Shown here piece by piece: positions 17,267-26,779 of a DNA stretch of 58,885 nucleotides (the first letter of the stretch is position 1; each line of letters begins with the position of its first letter). The DNA comes from a bacterium (GTDB lineage: Bacteria; CLD3; SB21): the NCBI GenBank assembly GCA_019695335.1, contig JAIBAF010000016.1:1-58885 (forward strand), read 5' to 3'. The notes under the pieces were generated by a model. The model searched no databases, had not been told where the DNA came from, and saw only the letters and a list, made by a program, of their open reading frames with translations. Made by a program: the position numbers and the translations under genes.

Positions 17267-18865
17267 TTAAACGTTGTGGATAATCGTATCGTTCAGGCAA
17301 GCATCATTGGAATTAGGATAATCGGTATTGTAATGAAGGCCACGACTTTCCTTTCTTAATTTAGCACATCGGATAATCAGTTTTGCTACTTTGGCAATAT
17401 TGCGCAATTCAATAAGCCCTTCCGTAACTTTGGTTTTTTTGTAAAAATTTTCAATTTCATCCGATATGAGCTGAACGCGTCTTTCTGCTCTCTCCAATCG
17501 CAAATCCGATCGAACTATTCCTACGTAATTCCACATGATTTGCTGGATTTCTTCTAAATTATGTTCGATCAAAACCCATTCTTCCGTGCTAAAAGTTCCG
17601 CTATCATCCCATTCCGGGAAGTCGACTAGCTCTATGGAGTCTTTCGTCATCAATTCTTGAGTGCTTTGAAAGACTTGATTGGCAAAAACAACCGCTTCGA
17701 GCAAAGAGTTGCTTGCGAGACGATTGGCGCCGTGTACGCCGGTTAAAGACACTTCTCCACAGGCATAAAGCCGCCGAATATCGGTTTCGCCTTTCAAAGT
17801 TGTTACAACGCCACCGCACATATAATGCGCCGCAGGAACGACAGGAATAGGTTCGCGCGTGATATCAATTTTATATTCCAAACAACGCCGGTGAATGTTG
17901 GGAAAATGTTCGATAATCTTATCGGCTTCGATATGTGTCAAATTCAGAAAGACGCAATTTTCACCGCGTTTTTTCATCTCGGCATCGATCGCTCTGGCTA
18001 CGATATCTCTGGGCGCGAGTTCTTTCATCGGGCTGTACCGCTCCATAAAACGTTCACCGGATGCATTGATCAAATGGGCGCCAAAACCACGAACGGCCTC
18101 GCTAATAAGAAATGATTGACCATCAGGATGATACAATGATGTAGGGTGGAATTGCATGAACTCAAGATTACCGACACGAGCGCCTGCACGATACGCCATA
18201 GCAATTCCGTCACCGGTAGCAATTTTTGGATTAGTGGTATGTTTGTAAACTTGACCACATCCGCCGGTTGATAGAATTGTAATTTTCGATAAAAAAGTTT
18301 TGACGCGATTGGCTTCGATATCCAATGCATACACCCCGAATGCGGTTATCGCTGAAGATACTTTTTTTAAATGATGTTCGGTTAGAATTTCGAGCGCGAT
18401 ATGATTTTCAAAAACGCGGATATTCGGATGATTTTTTACGGCATGAACCAACGCCCGCTCAATTTCACGCCCAGTCAAGTCGTGTGCGTGGACGATTCGA
18501 TGTTTGGAATGCCCGCCTTCGCGGCCCAGATCGAGATGGTCATGAATACGTGTAAATTCAACGCCCAGCTGTACCAGTTCCTGAATTGCATCCGGGCCTT
18601 TTCTTACAATCAATTCAACGGCTGTACGATGACAAAGCCCGGCACCGGCTTTGAGCGTGTCTTCAACATGTAAATCAAAACTGTCATCTTGTGCGATAAC
18701 GGACGCAATTCCTCCCTGAGCATAATTCGTATTGCTTTCCGTGTCACTTTTTTTGGTGATGACATGGACTGTCCCGAGAAAGGCACATTTTAAAGCGGCC
18801 GATAATCCGCCAATGCCTGATCCAACAATGAGAAAGTCCGAGGATAATGTGTGGGGCATAGCCAA
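17267..18865 (-). CDS. nadB: L-aspartate oxidase
   Basis: This 532-residue flavoprotein oxidises L-aspartate to iminoaspartate, the first step of de novo NAD synthesis. The FAD-binding DFLIVGSGIGGLSAALKCA is at residues 10-28, followed by NYAQGGIASV and REGGHSKHRIVHAHDLTGREIERAL. The GVHGANRLASNSLLEAVVFAN motif comes later, and the C-terminal helical domain is present. These features separate it from succinate dehydrogenase flavoprotein. nadA and nadC are not nearby. It starts six bases after pyrG, so the two are probably one transcript. Confidence 0.95.
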   Translation of the reverse strand: MAMPHTLSSDFLIVGSGIGGLSAALKCAFLGTVHVITKKSDTESNTNYAQGGIASVIAQDDSFDLHVEDTLKAGAGLCHRTAVELIVRKGPDAIQELVQLGVEFTRIHDHLDLGREGGHSKHRIVHAHDLTGREIERALVHAVKNHPNIRVFENHIALEILTEHHLKKVSSAITAFGVYALDIEANRVKTFLSKITILSTGGCGQVYKHTTNPKIATGDGIAMAYRAGARVGNLEFMQFHPTSLYHPDGQSFLISEAVRGFGAHLINASGERFMERYSPMKELAPRDIVARAIDAEMKKRGENCVFLNLTHIEADKIIEHFPNIHRRCLEYKIDITREPIPVVPAAHYMCGGVVTTLKGETDIRRLYACGEVSLTGVHGANRLASNSLLEAVVFANQVFQSTQELMTKDSIELVDFPEWDDSGTFSTEEWVLIEHNLEEIQQIMWNYVGIVRSDLRLERAERRVQLISDEIENFYKKTKVTEGLIELRNIAKVAKLIIRCAKLRKESRGLHYNTDYPNSNDACLNDTIIHNV

Positions 18866-18871
18866 AACCGG

Positions 18872-20590
<1,719 letters not shown>

Positions 20591-20616
20591 CTAGATTAGA
20601 TCATTTACAAAAAGGC

Positions 20617-20649
20617 ACAAAAAAAGGAGACACGGTTTCCGTGTCTCCT
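20617..20649 (-). terminator. Rho-independent terminator after gatC
   Basis: On the minus strand AGGAGACACGG pairs with CCGTGTCTCCT (plus-strand 20625-20635 and 20639-20649) around a three-base loop, followed by a run of seven T. It lies six bases past the gatC stop and separates gatC from pyrG. Confidence 0.93.
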
Positions 20650-20654
20650 GGTGG

Positions 20655-20942
20655 TTAGCTGACAACTTTAGGTACCACTATGTACTGCCAGTTTTTGTCA
20701 GGCGCGTTTCGGAGCGCTTGATCGACCGGCAGACACGGCTGCACTTCATCCTCTCTGAAAACGTCTGGATAAGTAATCGGATGATAAGTAATCTCTACGT
20801 TCGATGTATCGAGTTGATTCAATTTTTCGACGTATTGTAATATCTGGTTCAATTGTCCACAATACCTTTCGGTTTCTTCTGAAGTAAACTCCAGATAAGC
20901 TAGTGAAGCAATTTTTTTAACGTCGTTAATGGTAACGGGCAT
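20655..20942 (-). CDS. gatC: Asp-tRNA(Asn)/Glu-tRNA(Gln) amidotransferase subunit C
   Basis: This 95-residue protein reads VTINDVKKIASLAYLEFTSEETERYCGQLNQILQYVEKLNQLDTSNVEIT and ends with a DVFREDEVQPCLPVDQALRNAP segment. Both are diagnostic of GatC, the small chaperone-like subunit that holds GatA and GatB together. Its presence implies indirect Gln- or Asn-tRNA synthesis. gatA and gatB are not adjacent. The gene stands alone between its own strong promoter and terminator. Confidence 0.95.
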   Translation of the reverse strand: MPVTINDVKKIASLAYLEFTSEETERYCGQLNQILQYVEKLNQLDTSNVEITYHPITYPDVFREDEVQPCLPVDQALRNAPDKNWQYIVVPKVVS

Positions 20943-20972
20943 GTTTTTTTTCAGTAATTTTTGAACAAGCGC

Positions 20973-21001
20973 AATATAAACGAAATGTGAAATAATGTCA
21001 A
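20973..21001 (-). promoter_or_regulatory. Sigma70-type promoter for gatC
   Basis: On the minus strand TTGACA (plus 20996-21001) and TATATT (plus 20973-20978) are separated by exactly 17 bases. Predicted initiation is about 25 bases before the gatC ATG. The -35 overlaps the centre of an inverted repeat at 20987-21011. Confidence 0.8.
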
Positions 21002-21011
21002 ATTATTTCAC
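20987..21011. promoter_or_regulatory. Perfect 10-bp inverted repeat, candidate operator
   Basis: GTGAAATAAT, five bases (GTCAA), then ATTATTTCAC: a perfect dyad with 25-base total length. It covers the gatC promoter -35 and spacer and lies about 30 bases upstream of the divergent promoter at 21039. This placement is typical of a dimeric repressor site. No U-tract or coding context explains it. The regulator is unknown. Confidence 0.6.
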
Positions 21012-21038
21012 TTATAGAAAAGCAGTTGACGTATTCGA

Positions 21039-21067
21039 TTGATTAAGTGAGATGAAAAAATTATATT
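21039..21067 (+). promoter_or_regulatory. Sigma70-type promoter for the gene at 21114
   Basis: TTGATT (21039-21044), 17 bases, TATATT (21062-21067). It would initiate roughly 40 bases before the TTG start of the next gene and is divergent from the gatC promoter. Confidence 0.65.
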
Positions 21068-21113
21068 AGTGACCCAAAAGTAATGTCATTTACATTAAGA
21101 AAGAAGCCGGCCA

Positions 21114-21788
21114 TTGCGTTTTTATTTATTGTTATGCCTTGCTGTGTCTTCATTGGAAGCGCAGTCAACATTATCGGGCTATAAAGCCGTCGTGCATACG
21201 ACGGTTTATGAAGACTGTTCAGTAAACCGGACCATTGAACTGAATTACAGCGTTGATGAAAAAGAATCAGCGCAGAACAAGCGTGATTTTTTTCAAAGTT
21301 ATGGATATCATTTGGTCGAGCGTGTCGATAGGAACAATTTTTATTTGACCGCATCAAAAATCATTCCACCTGAAGGTGTTTCGGATGATCCATTCGGTAA
21401 GGTTCAACTTAATCGTAAAAATAATTCGTATAATTATACCGAAGACTTTTCGGCAAATTTTGTAACGCAGGATATTCAGAATTCCGATCTGAAAAGTGAC
21501 ATGGCAACGGCGAAGGTATTGTTAGCCGATGTTGAATATCAATTTGTAGTTATAATGCCAGGCAAAATTATTGAGACTAATGCCAATCAATTTCACCTTG
21601 ATACCGCGTCGTGGAACTATGATATAGAACAATTGCTTTCCCGTCCTGTATTTCATATGAACATCAGCAGTTCTGTAGAACGCAATGATAACGCTTTATG
21701 GTCGCTAGCGGTTGTCGCGGTCATTGTTTTGGCCATTGCCGTTTTGATCAAACTGAAATTCAAACTCCGCAATGCAACGATTGACTGA
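21114..21788 (+). CDS. Membrane-anchored exported protein of unknown function
   Basis: I cannot assign this 224-residue protein. It has a short signal sequence (FYLLLCLAVSSLEAQ) from a TTG start at 21114. A beta-rich extracytoplasmic domain follows, with YKAVVHTTVYEDCSVNRTIELNYSV. A single membrane segment near residues 194-212 comes before a basic tail (KLKFKLRN). This layout recalls LppM-like bacterial surface proteins, but the match is only by eye. Another frame starting at ATG 21083 also encodes a signal-like peptide before stopping near 21184, so a sequencing frameshift or start error is possible. Confidence 0.7.
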   Translation: MRFYLLLCLAVSSLEAQSTLSGYKAVVHTTVYEDCSVNRTIELNYSVDEKESAQNKRDFFQSYGYHLVERVDRNNFYLTASKIIPPEGVSDDPFGKVQLNRKNNSYNYTEDFSANFVTQDIQNSDLKSDMATAKVLLADVEYQFVVIMPGKIIETNANQFHLDTASWNYDIEQLLSRPVFHMNISSSVERNDNALWSLAVVAVIVLAIAVLIKLKFKLRNATID

Positions 21789-21933
21789 CAAAATAAAACT
21801 TGAATGCAAATTTGGATATGTGCACATTTAATATATGTCGTTTCGGACCTGTCTATTGAATTCAAATCTTGATACAACCAACTTTAAAAACAATCGTAAA
21901 CAAACTATTTAACTCCTAACGAAGCGAGGCAAT

Positions 21934-22287
21934 ATGAGCTACAAAGAGGAAGTTCACGGAGATGTGTACGTGCTGGTGATTAAAGGCAAACTGATGGGAG
22001 GCAGTGAAACAACTGAGATCCATGATCGGGTAAAAGAATTAGCCGCTGTAGGTGTCAAAAGAGTTGTATTGGATTTAGGACAGGTCAAATGGATGAACAG
22101 TTCAGGACTCGGGGCGTTGATGTCCAGCCTGACTACAATGAAAAACGGTGGAGGCGATCTGCGATTGTCATCGGTAGCCGAAAAAGTTGAGAGCTTATTG
22201 ATGATTACTCAGTTGATGAAAATATTTAAAACATTTGAAAATGTTGATAAAGCAGTAAAAAGTTTTCACGATGAAAAGCCGGCATAA
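21934..22287 (+). CDS. STAS-domain anti-anti-sigma factor (SpoIIAA/RsbV-like)
   Basis: This 117-residue protein is a single STAS domain. The phosphorylatable serine region KWMNSSGLGALMSSLTTMKNGG matches RsbV and SpoIIAA, and VKRVVLDLGQV is the preceding strand. In partner switching the unphosphorylated form binds an RsbW-type kinase and frees its target. An RsbW-like gene lies at 26780 in the same co-directional run, so the two may be partners. A Shine-Dalgarno-like GCGAGG precedes the ATG. It starts a ten-gene run. Confidence 0.92.
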   Translation: MSYKEEVHGDVYVLVIKGKLMGGSETTEIHDRVKELAAVGVKRVVLDLGQVKWMNSSGLGALMSSLTTMKNGGGDLRLSSVAEKVESLLMITQLMKIFKTFENVDKAVKSFHDEKPA

Positions 22288-22289
22288 CA

Positions 22290-23225
22290 ATGGCAACCGG
22301 ATTCGTGTATCATGCTGCGTACCAGTCTCATGAGGCGCAGGGATATCATCCTGAAAATCCAGACCGGCTGCGTCACATTCTGCAACGGCTGGAAGAAAGC
22401 AGCTTGGTACAGGAATTGAAGATGATAACGCCGCTCGAAGCGGAGATTTCGTTGATTCAGTTGATACACACACCCGAACATATCCGGCGGATTCAAAAAG
22501 CCTCTTCCGGTCACGCCTTTCTCGACGCCGACACCTATGTCAATTCATTTTCATATTCTGCGAGCTTGACAGCCTGCGGAGGGGCAATAGCAGCGGTTGA
22601 TGCCGTCATGCAAAGGCAAGTTAAAAATGTTTTTTGTGCCGTAAGACCCCCGGGGCATCATGCTGAGAGTAATCGTGCCATGGGGTTTTGTTTATTTAAC
22701 AACGTTGCTCTTGCGGCACGGTATGCACAAAAACAATACAACATTGGCAAAGTTTTGATTGTGGATTGGGATGTCCATCATGGCAACGGTACACAAGAGA
22801 TATTTTGGACGGACCCGACAGTCATGTATATAAGTTTGCATCAGTGGCCATTGTATCCTGGAACAGGAAGGAAGAATGAGATAGGTGGAGGAGAGGGAAA
22901 AGGACTGACGCTAAATTTTCCAATGTCGGCCGGCAGTACTGACTCGGAATATCTCAGACTTTTTAATATAGAAATCCGTGATGCCGTTGAAAAATTTCAA
23001 CCCGAATTAATTTTGATTTCGGCAGGTTTTGACGCGCACGAGAAAGATCCGTTGGCGCAAATGAAAGTAACTACGCAAGGATTTGCCGAAATGAGTACGA
23101 TGATCAAGGAATTAGCACGATCGGTATGTTCCTCGAGAATTATTTCCGTACTCGAAGGCGGTTACCATTTACAAGCTCTGGCCGAGTCGGTCGAAGCGCA
23201 CATTCGGGTCTTAGCCGATGTATAA
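22290..23225 (+). CDS. Histone deacetylase family protein (AcuC/HDAC-like)
   Basis: This 311-residue protein contains the class II HDAC-fold active-site set. RPPGHHAE holds the His pair, VDWDVHHGNGTQEIFW the zinc-binding Asp and His, SAGFDAH the second zinc Asp, and LEGGYH the catalytic-loop region with Tyr. The N-terminus SHEAQGYHPENPDRLRHI is typical. Bacterial members deacetylate acetylated lysines, acetyl-polyamines or acetoin-related substrates; which applies cannot be told. It starts two bases after the STAS gene and overlaps the next gene by eight bases, showing tight coupling. Confidence 0.93.
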   Translation: MATGFVYHAAYQSHEAQGYHPENPDRLRHILQRLEESSLVQELKMITPLEAEISLIQLIHTPEHIRRIQKASSGHAFLDADTYVNSFSYSASLTACGGAIAAVDAVMQRQVKNVFCAVRPPGHHAESNRAMGFCLFNNVALAARYAQKQYNIGKVLIVDWDVHHGNGTQEIFWTDPTVMYISLHQWPLYPGTGRKNEIGGGEGKGLTLNFPMSAGSTDSEYLRLFNIEIRDAVEKFQPELILISAGFDAHEKDPLAQMKVTTQGFAEMSTMIKELARSVCSSRIISVLEGGYHLQALAESVEAHIRVLADV

Positions 23226-23877
23226 CCTTTTCCGAGCATTGATTTCGCGCGCGATTTTTCTCATATTGTTAAGTTCTCTGGGGTTTGCCCAGGGTCAGGA
23301 GAAAGACTCGACCCGTTCAGGTATTCATTTTGGCTGGCCTGAAGATTCGACTGGGTTTTTGCCCAAATCACGCCGAGATTCATTGATTTTGAAAACGGAT
23401 GAGAAGACCAAAACGTTGGGATTTGTCGGAGATTCGTTGTTCAAATCGCCGTGGGGTGCGGTCGGACGCTCGCTGGTAATACCGGGATGGGGGCAATTAT
23501 ACAATGAGCAACCCTTGAAAGCGGGATTATTTGCCGTGACGGACGTCAGCATGTTGCTCATTTATCATCAAAAAGATAAAAAAGTTACACGGATCGAAAA
23601 AAAACGAAAAGACATTGACCGGCAATTAAAAAACGATCCGTTCCTGACTGTAGATCAACGAGCACGATTAAACTCAAGTTTCAATTCGCTTACCGGCGAT
23701 TTGGATGATGCGCTGAATGCGCGTAATTTATACGGATGGTTTTTTGCCATCAGTCACTTATTAAGTTTGGTGGATGCGTATGTCGATGCACATTTATTCA
23801 AATTTGATGATAAAATGGAACTCACTTACGTGCCAGTTTCCAAAGGATATATTCTTACCATGCGTTTGCGGTGGTAA
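23218..23877 (+). CDS. DUF5683 membrane protein
   Basis: This 219-residue protein has an N-terminal signal segment (AIFLILLSSLGFAQG) and the DUF5683 signature SPWGAVGRSLVIPGWGQLYNEQP. Another hydrophobic stretch follows, then a charged helix (KKVTRIEKKRKDIDRQL), a further membrane-like segment and a beta-like C-terminus. The family is common in FCB bacteria and has no known function. Its ATG overlaps the end of the deacetylase gene by eight bases, implying translational coupling. Confidence 0.85.
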   Translation: MYNLFRALISRAIFLILLSSLGFAQGQEKDSTRSGIHFGWPEDSTGFLPKSRRDSLILKTDEKTKTLGFVGDSLFKSPWGAVGRSLVIPGWGQLYNEQPLKAGLFAVTDVSMLLIYHQKDKKVTRIEKKRKDIDRQLKNDPFLTVDQRARLNSSFNSLTGDLDDALNARNLYGWFFAISHLLSLVDAYVDAHLFKFDDKMELTYVPVSKGYILTMRLRW

Positions 23878-23907
23878 GCGTTCCAATACACTCTTAGGAA
23901 AAACACT

Positions 23908-25134
23908 GTGACCGATTTATCAGTGAATACTGCACCGATGGATATCCCAAAACCGATGCAAGACATTTTGGTTGTGGATGATGAAATCGATAACCTTGAT
24001 TTATTGAAGCGTACATTTCGTCGCGAATATAACGTTTTCACGGCTAATAGCGCGGCTGAAGCATTAAGGCTTCTTGAGACGAAGGAATTTGCTGTCATTG
24101 TGAGCGATCAACGGATGCCGGAAATGACTGGTGTCGAACTTTTTCAGCGAGCGCGCGAAAAATATCCTCACACTATTCGAATTCTCCTGACAGGCTATAC
24201 CGATATCAATGCATTGGTTGACGCCATCAACATGGGACACGTTTACCGCTATGTGACGAAACCGTGGAGCCGTGAAGAAATCGTCATGACCGTACGGCGG
24301 GCCGTGGAACACTATGAAACTACCAAGTACAATTTTCGTTTACTTGATGAACTCAAAATTAAGAATGCCGAACTTGAACGCAGTTACGATGAATTAAAAC
24401 GTCTCGATAAACTCAAAACACGTTTCATGGTTATTTCGAGCCATGAACTGCGCACACCGGCGTCGATCATTTCTGGAAATCTGGAGCTTTTGTTATCCGG
24501 TGCTATCGGCGATATGCAGAATGATCAAAAAGAAATTGTTGAAAATGCCTATAAAGGCACGACACGATTGATTGATCTGATTGAGGACGTGCTTGCGGTG
24601 CTACGCATCGATGCACTACAATTGAAACTGGACATCAGCGAATTCAGTATGCGCGAGCTCGCGGAGGAGATGGTTGCTGATTTTAAATTATTTTTACAGG
24701 AACGCAAACAAACTATTGCCAATACCATTCCGGACGTAAGAATTGAAGGCGACCGCAATCGATTGGCGCAGGTATTCATGAATCTGATCAGCAACGCAAT
24801 GAAATACTCCAAAGATGGGCAAACTATCGAACTGCGTGGATTTCTCGAGCACGATCAACTGCATATTATTTGTAAGGATAATGGAATTGGTATTCCGAAG
24901 GAAGAGCTAGAGAAGATTTTTGAGAAATTTTATCAATTAGGCGATGCAGATCAACATCGTACGAGCAAACATAAATTTCTGGGCGGCGGCAGCGGTCTTG
25001 GTCTTACCATTATCCGTGGTACTATCGAACAGCATAACGGCAAAACGTGGGCAGAAAGTGCCGGTAAAGATCAAGGCACGCAAATTCACGTAGTCCTCCC
25101 AATCCACTATGTGCAACCTCCTGTTGAAAGTTGA
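23908..25134 (+). CDS. Hybrid response regulator-histidine kinase
   Basis: This 408-residue cytoplasmic protein has an N-terminal receiver domain (residues 19-135; D24/D25, phosphoacceptor D67 in SDQRMP, T95, K118). A helical linker leads to a histidine kinase core. The H-box SSHELRTP has H179, the N-box is NLISNAMKYS, and DNGIGIP, FEKFYQ and GGGSGLGLTI form the ATP lid. No membrane segment or sensor is present, so phosphorylation of its own receiver likely tunes the kinase. The GTG start at 23908 follows TAGGAA. It lies inside the STAS-RsbW run; no separate response regulator is adjacent. Confidence 0.93.
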   Translation: MTDLSVNTAPMDIPKPMQDILVVDDEIDNLDLLKRTFRREYNVFTANSAAEALRLLETKEFAVIVSDQRMPEMTGVELFQRAREKYPHTIRILLTGYTDINALVDAINMGHVYRYVTKPWSREEIVMTVRRAVEHYETTKYNFRLLDELKIKNAELERSYDELKRLDKLKTRFMVISSHELRTPASIISGNLELLLSGAIGDMQNDQKEIVENAYKGTTRLIDLIEDVLAVLRIDALQLKLDISEFSMRELAEEMVADFKLFLQERKQTIANTIPDVRIEGDRNRLAQVFMNLISNAMKYSKDGQTIELRGFLEHDQLHIICKDNGIGIPKEELEKIFEKFYQLGDADQHRTSKHKFLGGGSGLGLTIIRGTIEQHNGKTWAESAGKDQGTQIHVVLPIHYVQPPVES

Positions 25135-25144
25135 AAGCTCCTGA

Positions 25145-26122
25145 ATGACGCCATCCACACTTACGTATTCTCACACCTTGTTAATTCCGCTGACGCGAAC
25201 CTGCGGCGCCTCCTGTAACTATTGCACTTTCAAACAGGATGACGGAAAACTACTGACATTCGATGAAATTGAAGACTTGGTGAGAGAGTATTTTGATACC
25301 GGAATATGTGAAGTTACTCTCAGCGCAGGTCAATACCTTAATAGAATTGATTCTGTAAGACAGCAATGGTCAGAACGCGGGTATGCGTCATTTGTCCACT
25401 ATGTCAGGGACATTTGTCAATTAGTATTAGAGAATCAGTTGCTTCCGTCGATCGATATCGGACCGATGTCCTATTCAGAGATCGAAGCGTTAGCGCCTTA
25501 TATTACGTCGGTTAAATTATTACTTGAAAACATCAGCACGGATTTTGCTCAGCAATTTCAAACAGGAAAAAGTATCGATGATAAAATGGAGACGTTATCG
25601 GATGCCGGATTGCTGGGCGTTCCGGTAACTACCGGCCTGTTAATTGGCGCCGGCGAAACTCAGGATCAACGCAAAGCGACGATCGAAGCCATCGCTGAAG
25701 TTCACGGCAAGTACGGACATATTCAATCCGTCATGCTGCAGATGGTGTACCGCGAGAATGATAAAACCGATGCACCGTTAAAAGTTAGGGAATTTCAGGA
25801 TTTGATTGCGTCAGTAAAAAGTACTATGCCGGATATGGTGGTCTCGATACCGGCCAATGCGCCGGCTTCATGGTATGATTCAGTAGCCGTGGGAGTTTCG
25901 GATATTGGCAATATTTACGAAGGTTATGATGGCATTGATTGGTCAAAACCATTTCCAAAATTGGTTGAAATTGAACGTACGTTAGGCAGGAAGGGCATCA
26001 CACTGAAGCCGCGTTTCCCAATATTTGTGCATCAGTTCAATCGTGGTTTGGTACAGGACAATGTGAGTAATGTTTTGCGGGGTTGGATGTCCAAAAAAGA
26101 ATTTACTTATTATTACGATTAG
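25145..26122 (+). CDS. CofG-like radical SAM enzyme
   Basis: This 325-residue protein has the radical SAM cysteines C20-x3-C24-x2-C27 in LLIPLTRTCGASCNYCTF. That pattern and the following KLLTFDEIEDLV and VTLSAGQYLNR resemble CofG, the 7,8-didemethyl-8-hydroxy-5-deazariboflavin synthase subunit. Segments such as TGLLIGAGETQDQR and IPANAP also fit. FO synthesis normally needs CofH too, and no cofH or F420 gene is seen nearby. It could be a true CofG with a distant partner, or a paralog acting on another substrate. It is 10 bases from the kinase gene and 17 from upp. Confidence 0.8.
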   Translation: MTPSTLTYSHTLLIPLTRTCGASCNYCTFKQDDGKLLTFDEIEDLVREYFDTGICEVTLSAGQYLNRIDSVRQQWSERGYASFVHYVRDICQLVLENQLLPSIDIGPMSYSEIEALAPYITSVKLLLENISTDFAQQFQTGKSIDDKMETLSDAGLLGVPVTTGLLIGAGETQDQRKATIEAIAEVHGKYGHIQSVMLQMVYRENDKTDAPLKVREFQDLIASVKSTMPDMVVSIPANAPASWYDSVAVGVSDIGNIYEGYDGIDWSKPFPKLVEIERTLGRKGITLKPRFPIFVHQFNRGLVQDNVSNVLRGWMSKKEFTYYYD

Positions 26123-26139
26123 ACAAGTAAAGAGGTTGT

Positions 26140-26769
26140 ATGGTTCCGAATGTGCGAGTGATTCATCATCCATTGGTACAGCAAAAGTTGACCTATTTGC
26201 GCGATAAGCATACCAATCATCGTGAATTTCGTAAATTATTGAGCGAAATCACCGCGCTCATGTTGTTCGAAATAACGGAAGATTTGCCGACTATGGAAAC
26301 AGAGATTGAGACGCCACTGGAAAAAACACGTTCTACAATTTTAGCGAGTCACGTTGTATTGGTACCCGTGCTGCGTGCGGGGTTGGGCATGTTGGATGGG
26401 GCATTGGACCTTATACCCAATGCGAACGTGGGTCATATCGGGCTTTACCGAGATGAGAAAACCCTTGAGCCTGTGGAATATTATGCTAAATTTCCCTCTA
26501 CGCTCGACCAGTCCGTTGTGATCCTTTTGGATCCGATGCTGGCTACTGGCGGAAGTTCTTCGGCGGCCGTTACGATCCTGAAAAAGCATAAGGCCAGCCA
26601 GGTTAAATGTTTGTCGTTGGTTGCTGCTCCGGAAGGAGTAAAAAAAATGTACCAGGATCATCCGGACGTGCCAATTTATACGGCCAGTGTCGACCGCCAA
26701 TTGAATGAACGCGGCTATATTGTCCCGGGTTTGGGCGACGCCGGTGATCGGTTGTACGGAACGAAGTAA
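26140..26769 (+). CDS. upp: Uracil phosphoribosyltransferase
   Basis: This 209-residue enzyme salvages uracil to UMP with PRPP. The N-terminus VRVIHHPLVQQKLTYLRDKHT and the PRPP loop LLDPMLATGGSSSAAV are diagnostic. The uracil-binding C-terminal part contains YIVPGLGDAGDRLYGT. Length equals the bacterial norm. The ATG follows AGAGG. It sits between a CofG-like gene and an RsbW-like gene, with no pyrimidine partner next to it. Confidence 0.97.
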   Translation: MVPNVRVIHHPLVQQKLTYLRDKHTNHREFRKLLSEITALMLFEITEDLPTMETEIETPLEKTRSTILASHVVLVPVLRAGLGMLDGALDLIPNANVGHIGLYRDEKTLEPVEYYAKFPSTLDQSVVILLDPMLATGGSSSAAVTILKKHKASQVKCLSLVAAPEGVKKMYQDHPDVPIYTASVDRQLNERGYIVPGLGDAGDRLYGTK

Positions 26770-26779
26770 AAGGAAACGG

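Noticed and set aside
18070-18330. Small frames within nadB
   Set aside because: Shadows of the nadB coding frame without start signals.
21789-21933. Promoter for the STAS-led run
   Set aside because: TTGAAT at 21800 with CACATT 17 bases on is the best match but the -10 is poor; not called.
26705-26779. Longer N-terminus of the RsbW-like gene overlapping upp
   Set aside because: The extra codons lie inside upp and lack a ribosome site; ATG 26780 after AAGGAAA is preferred.
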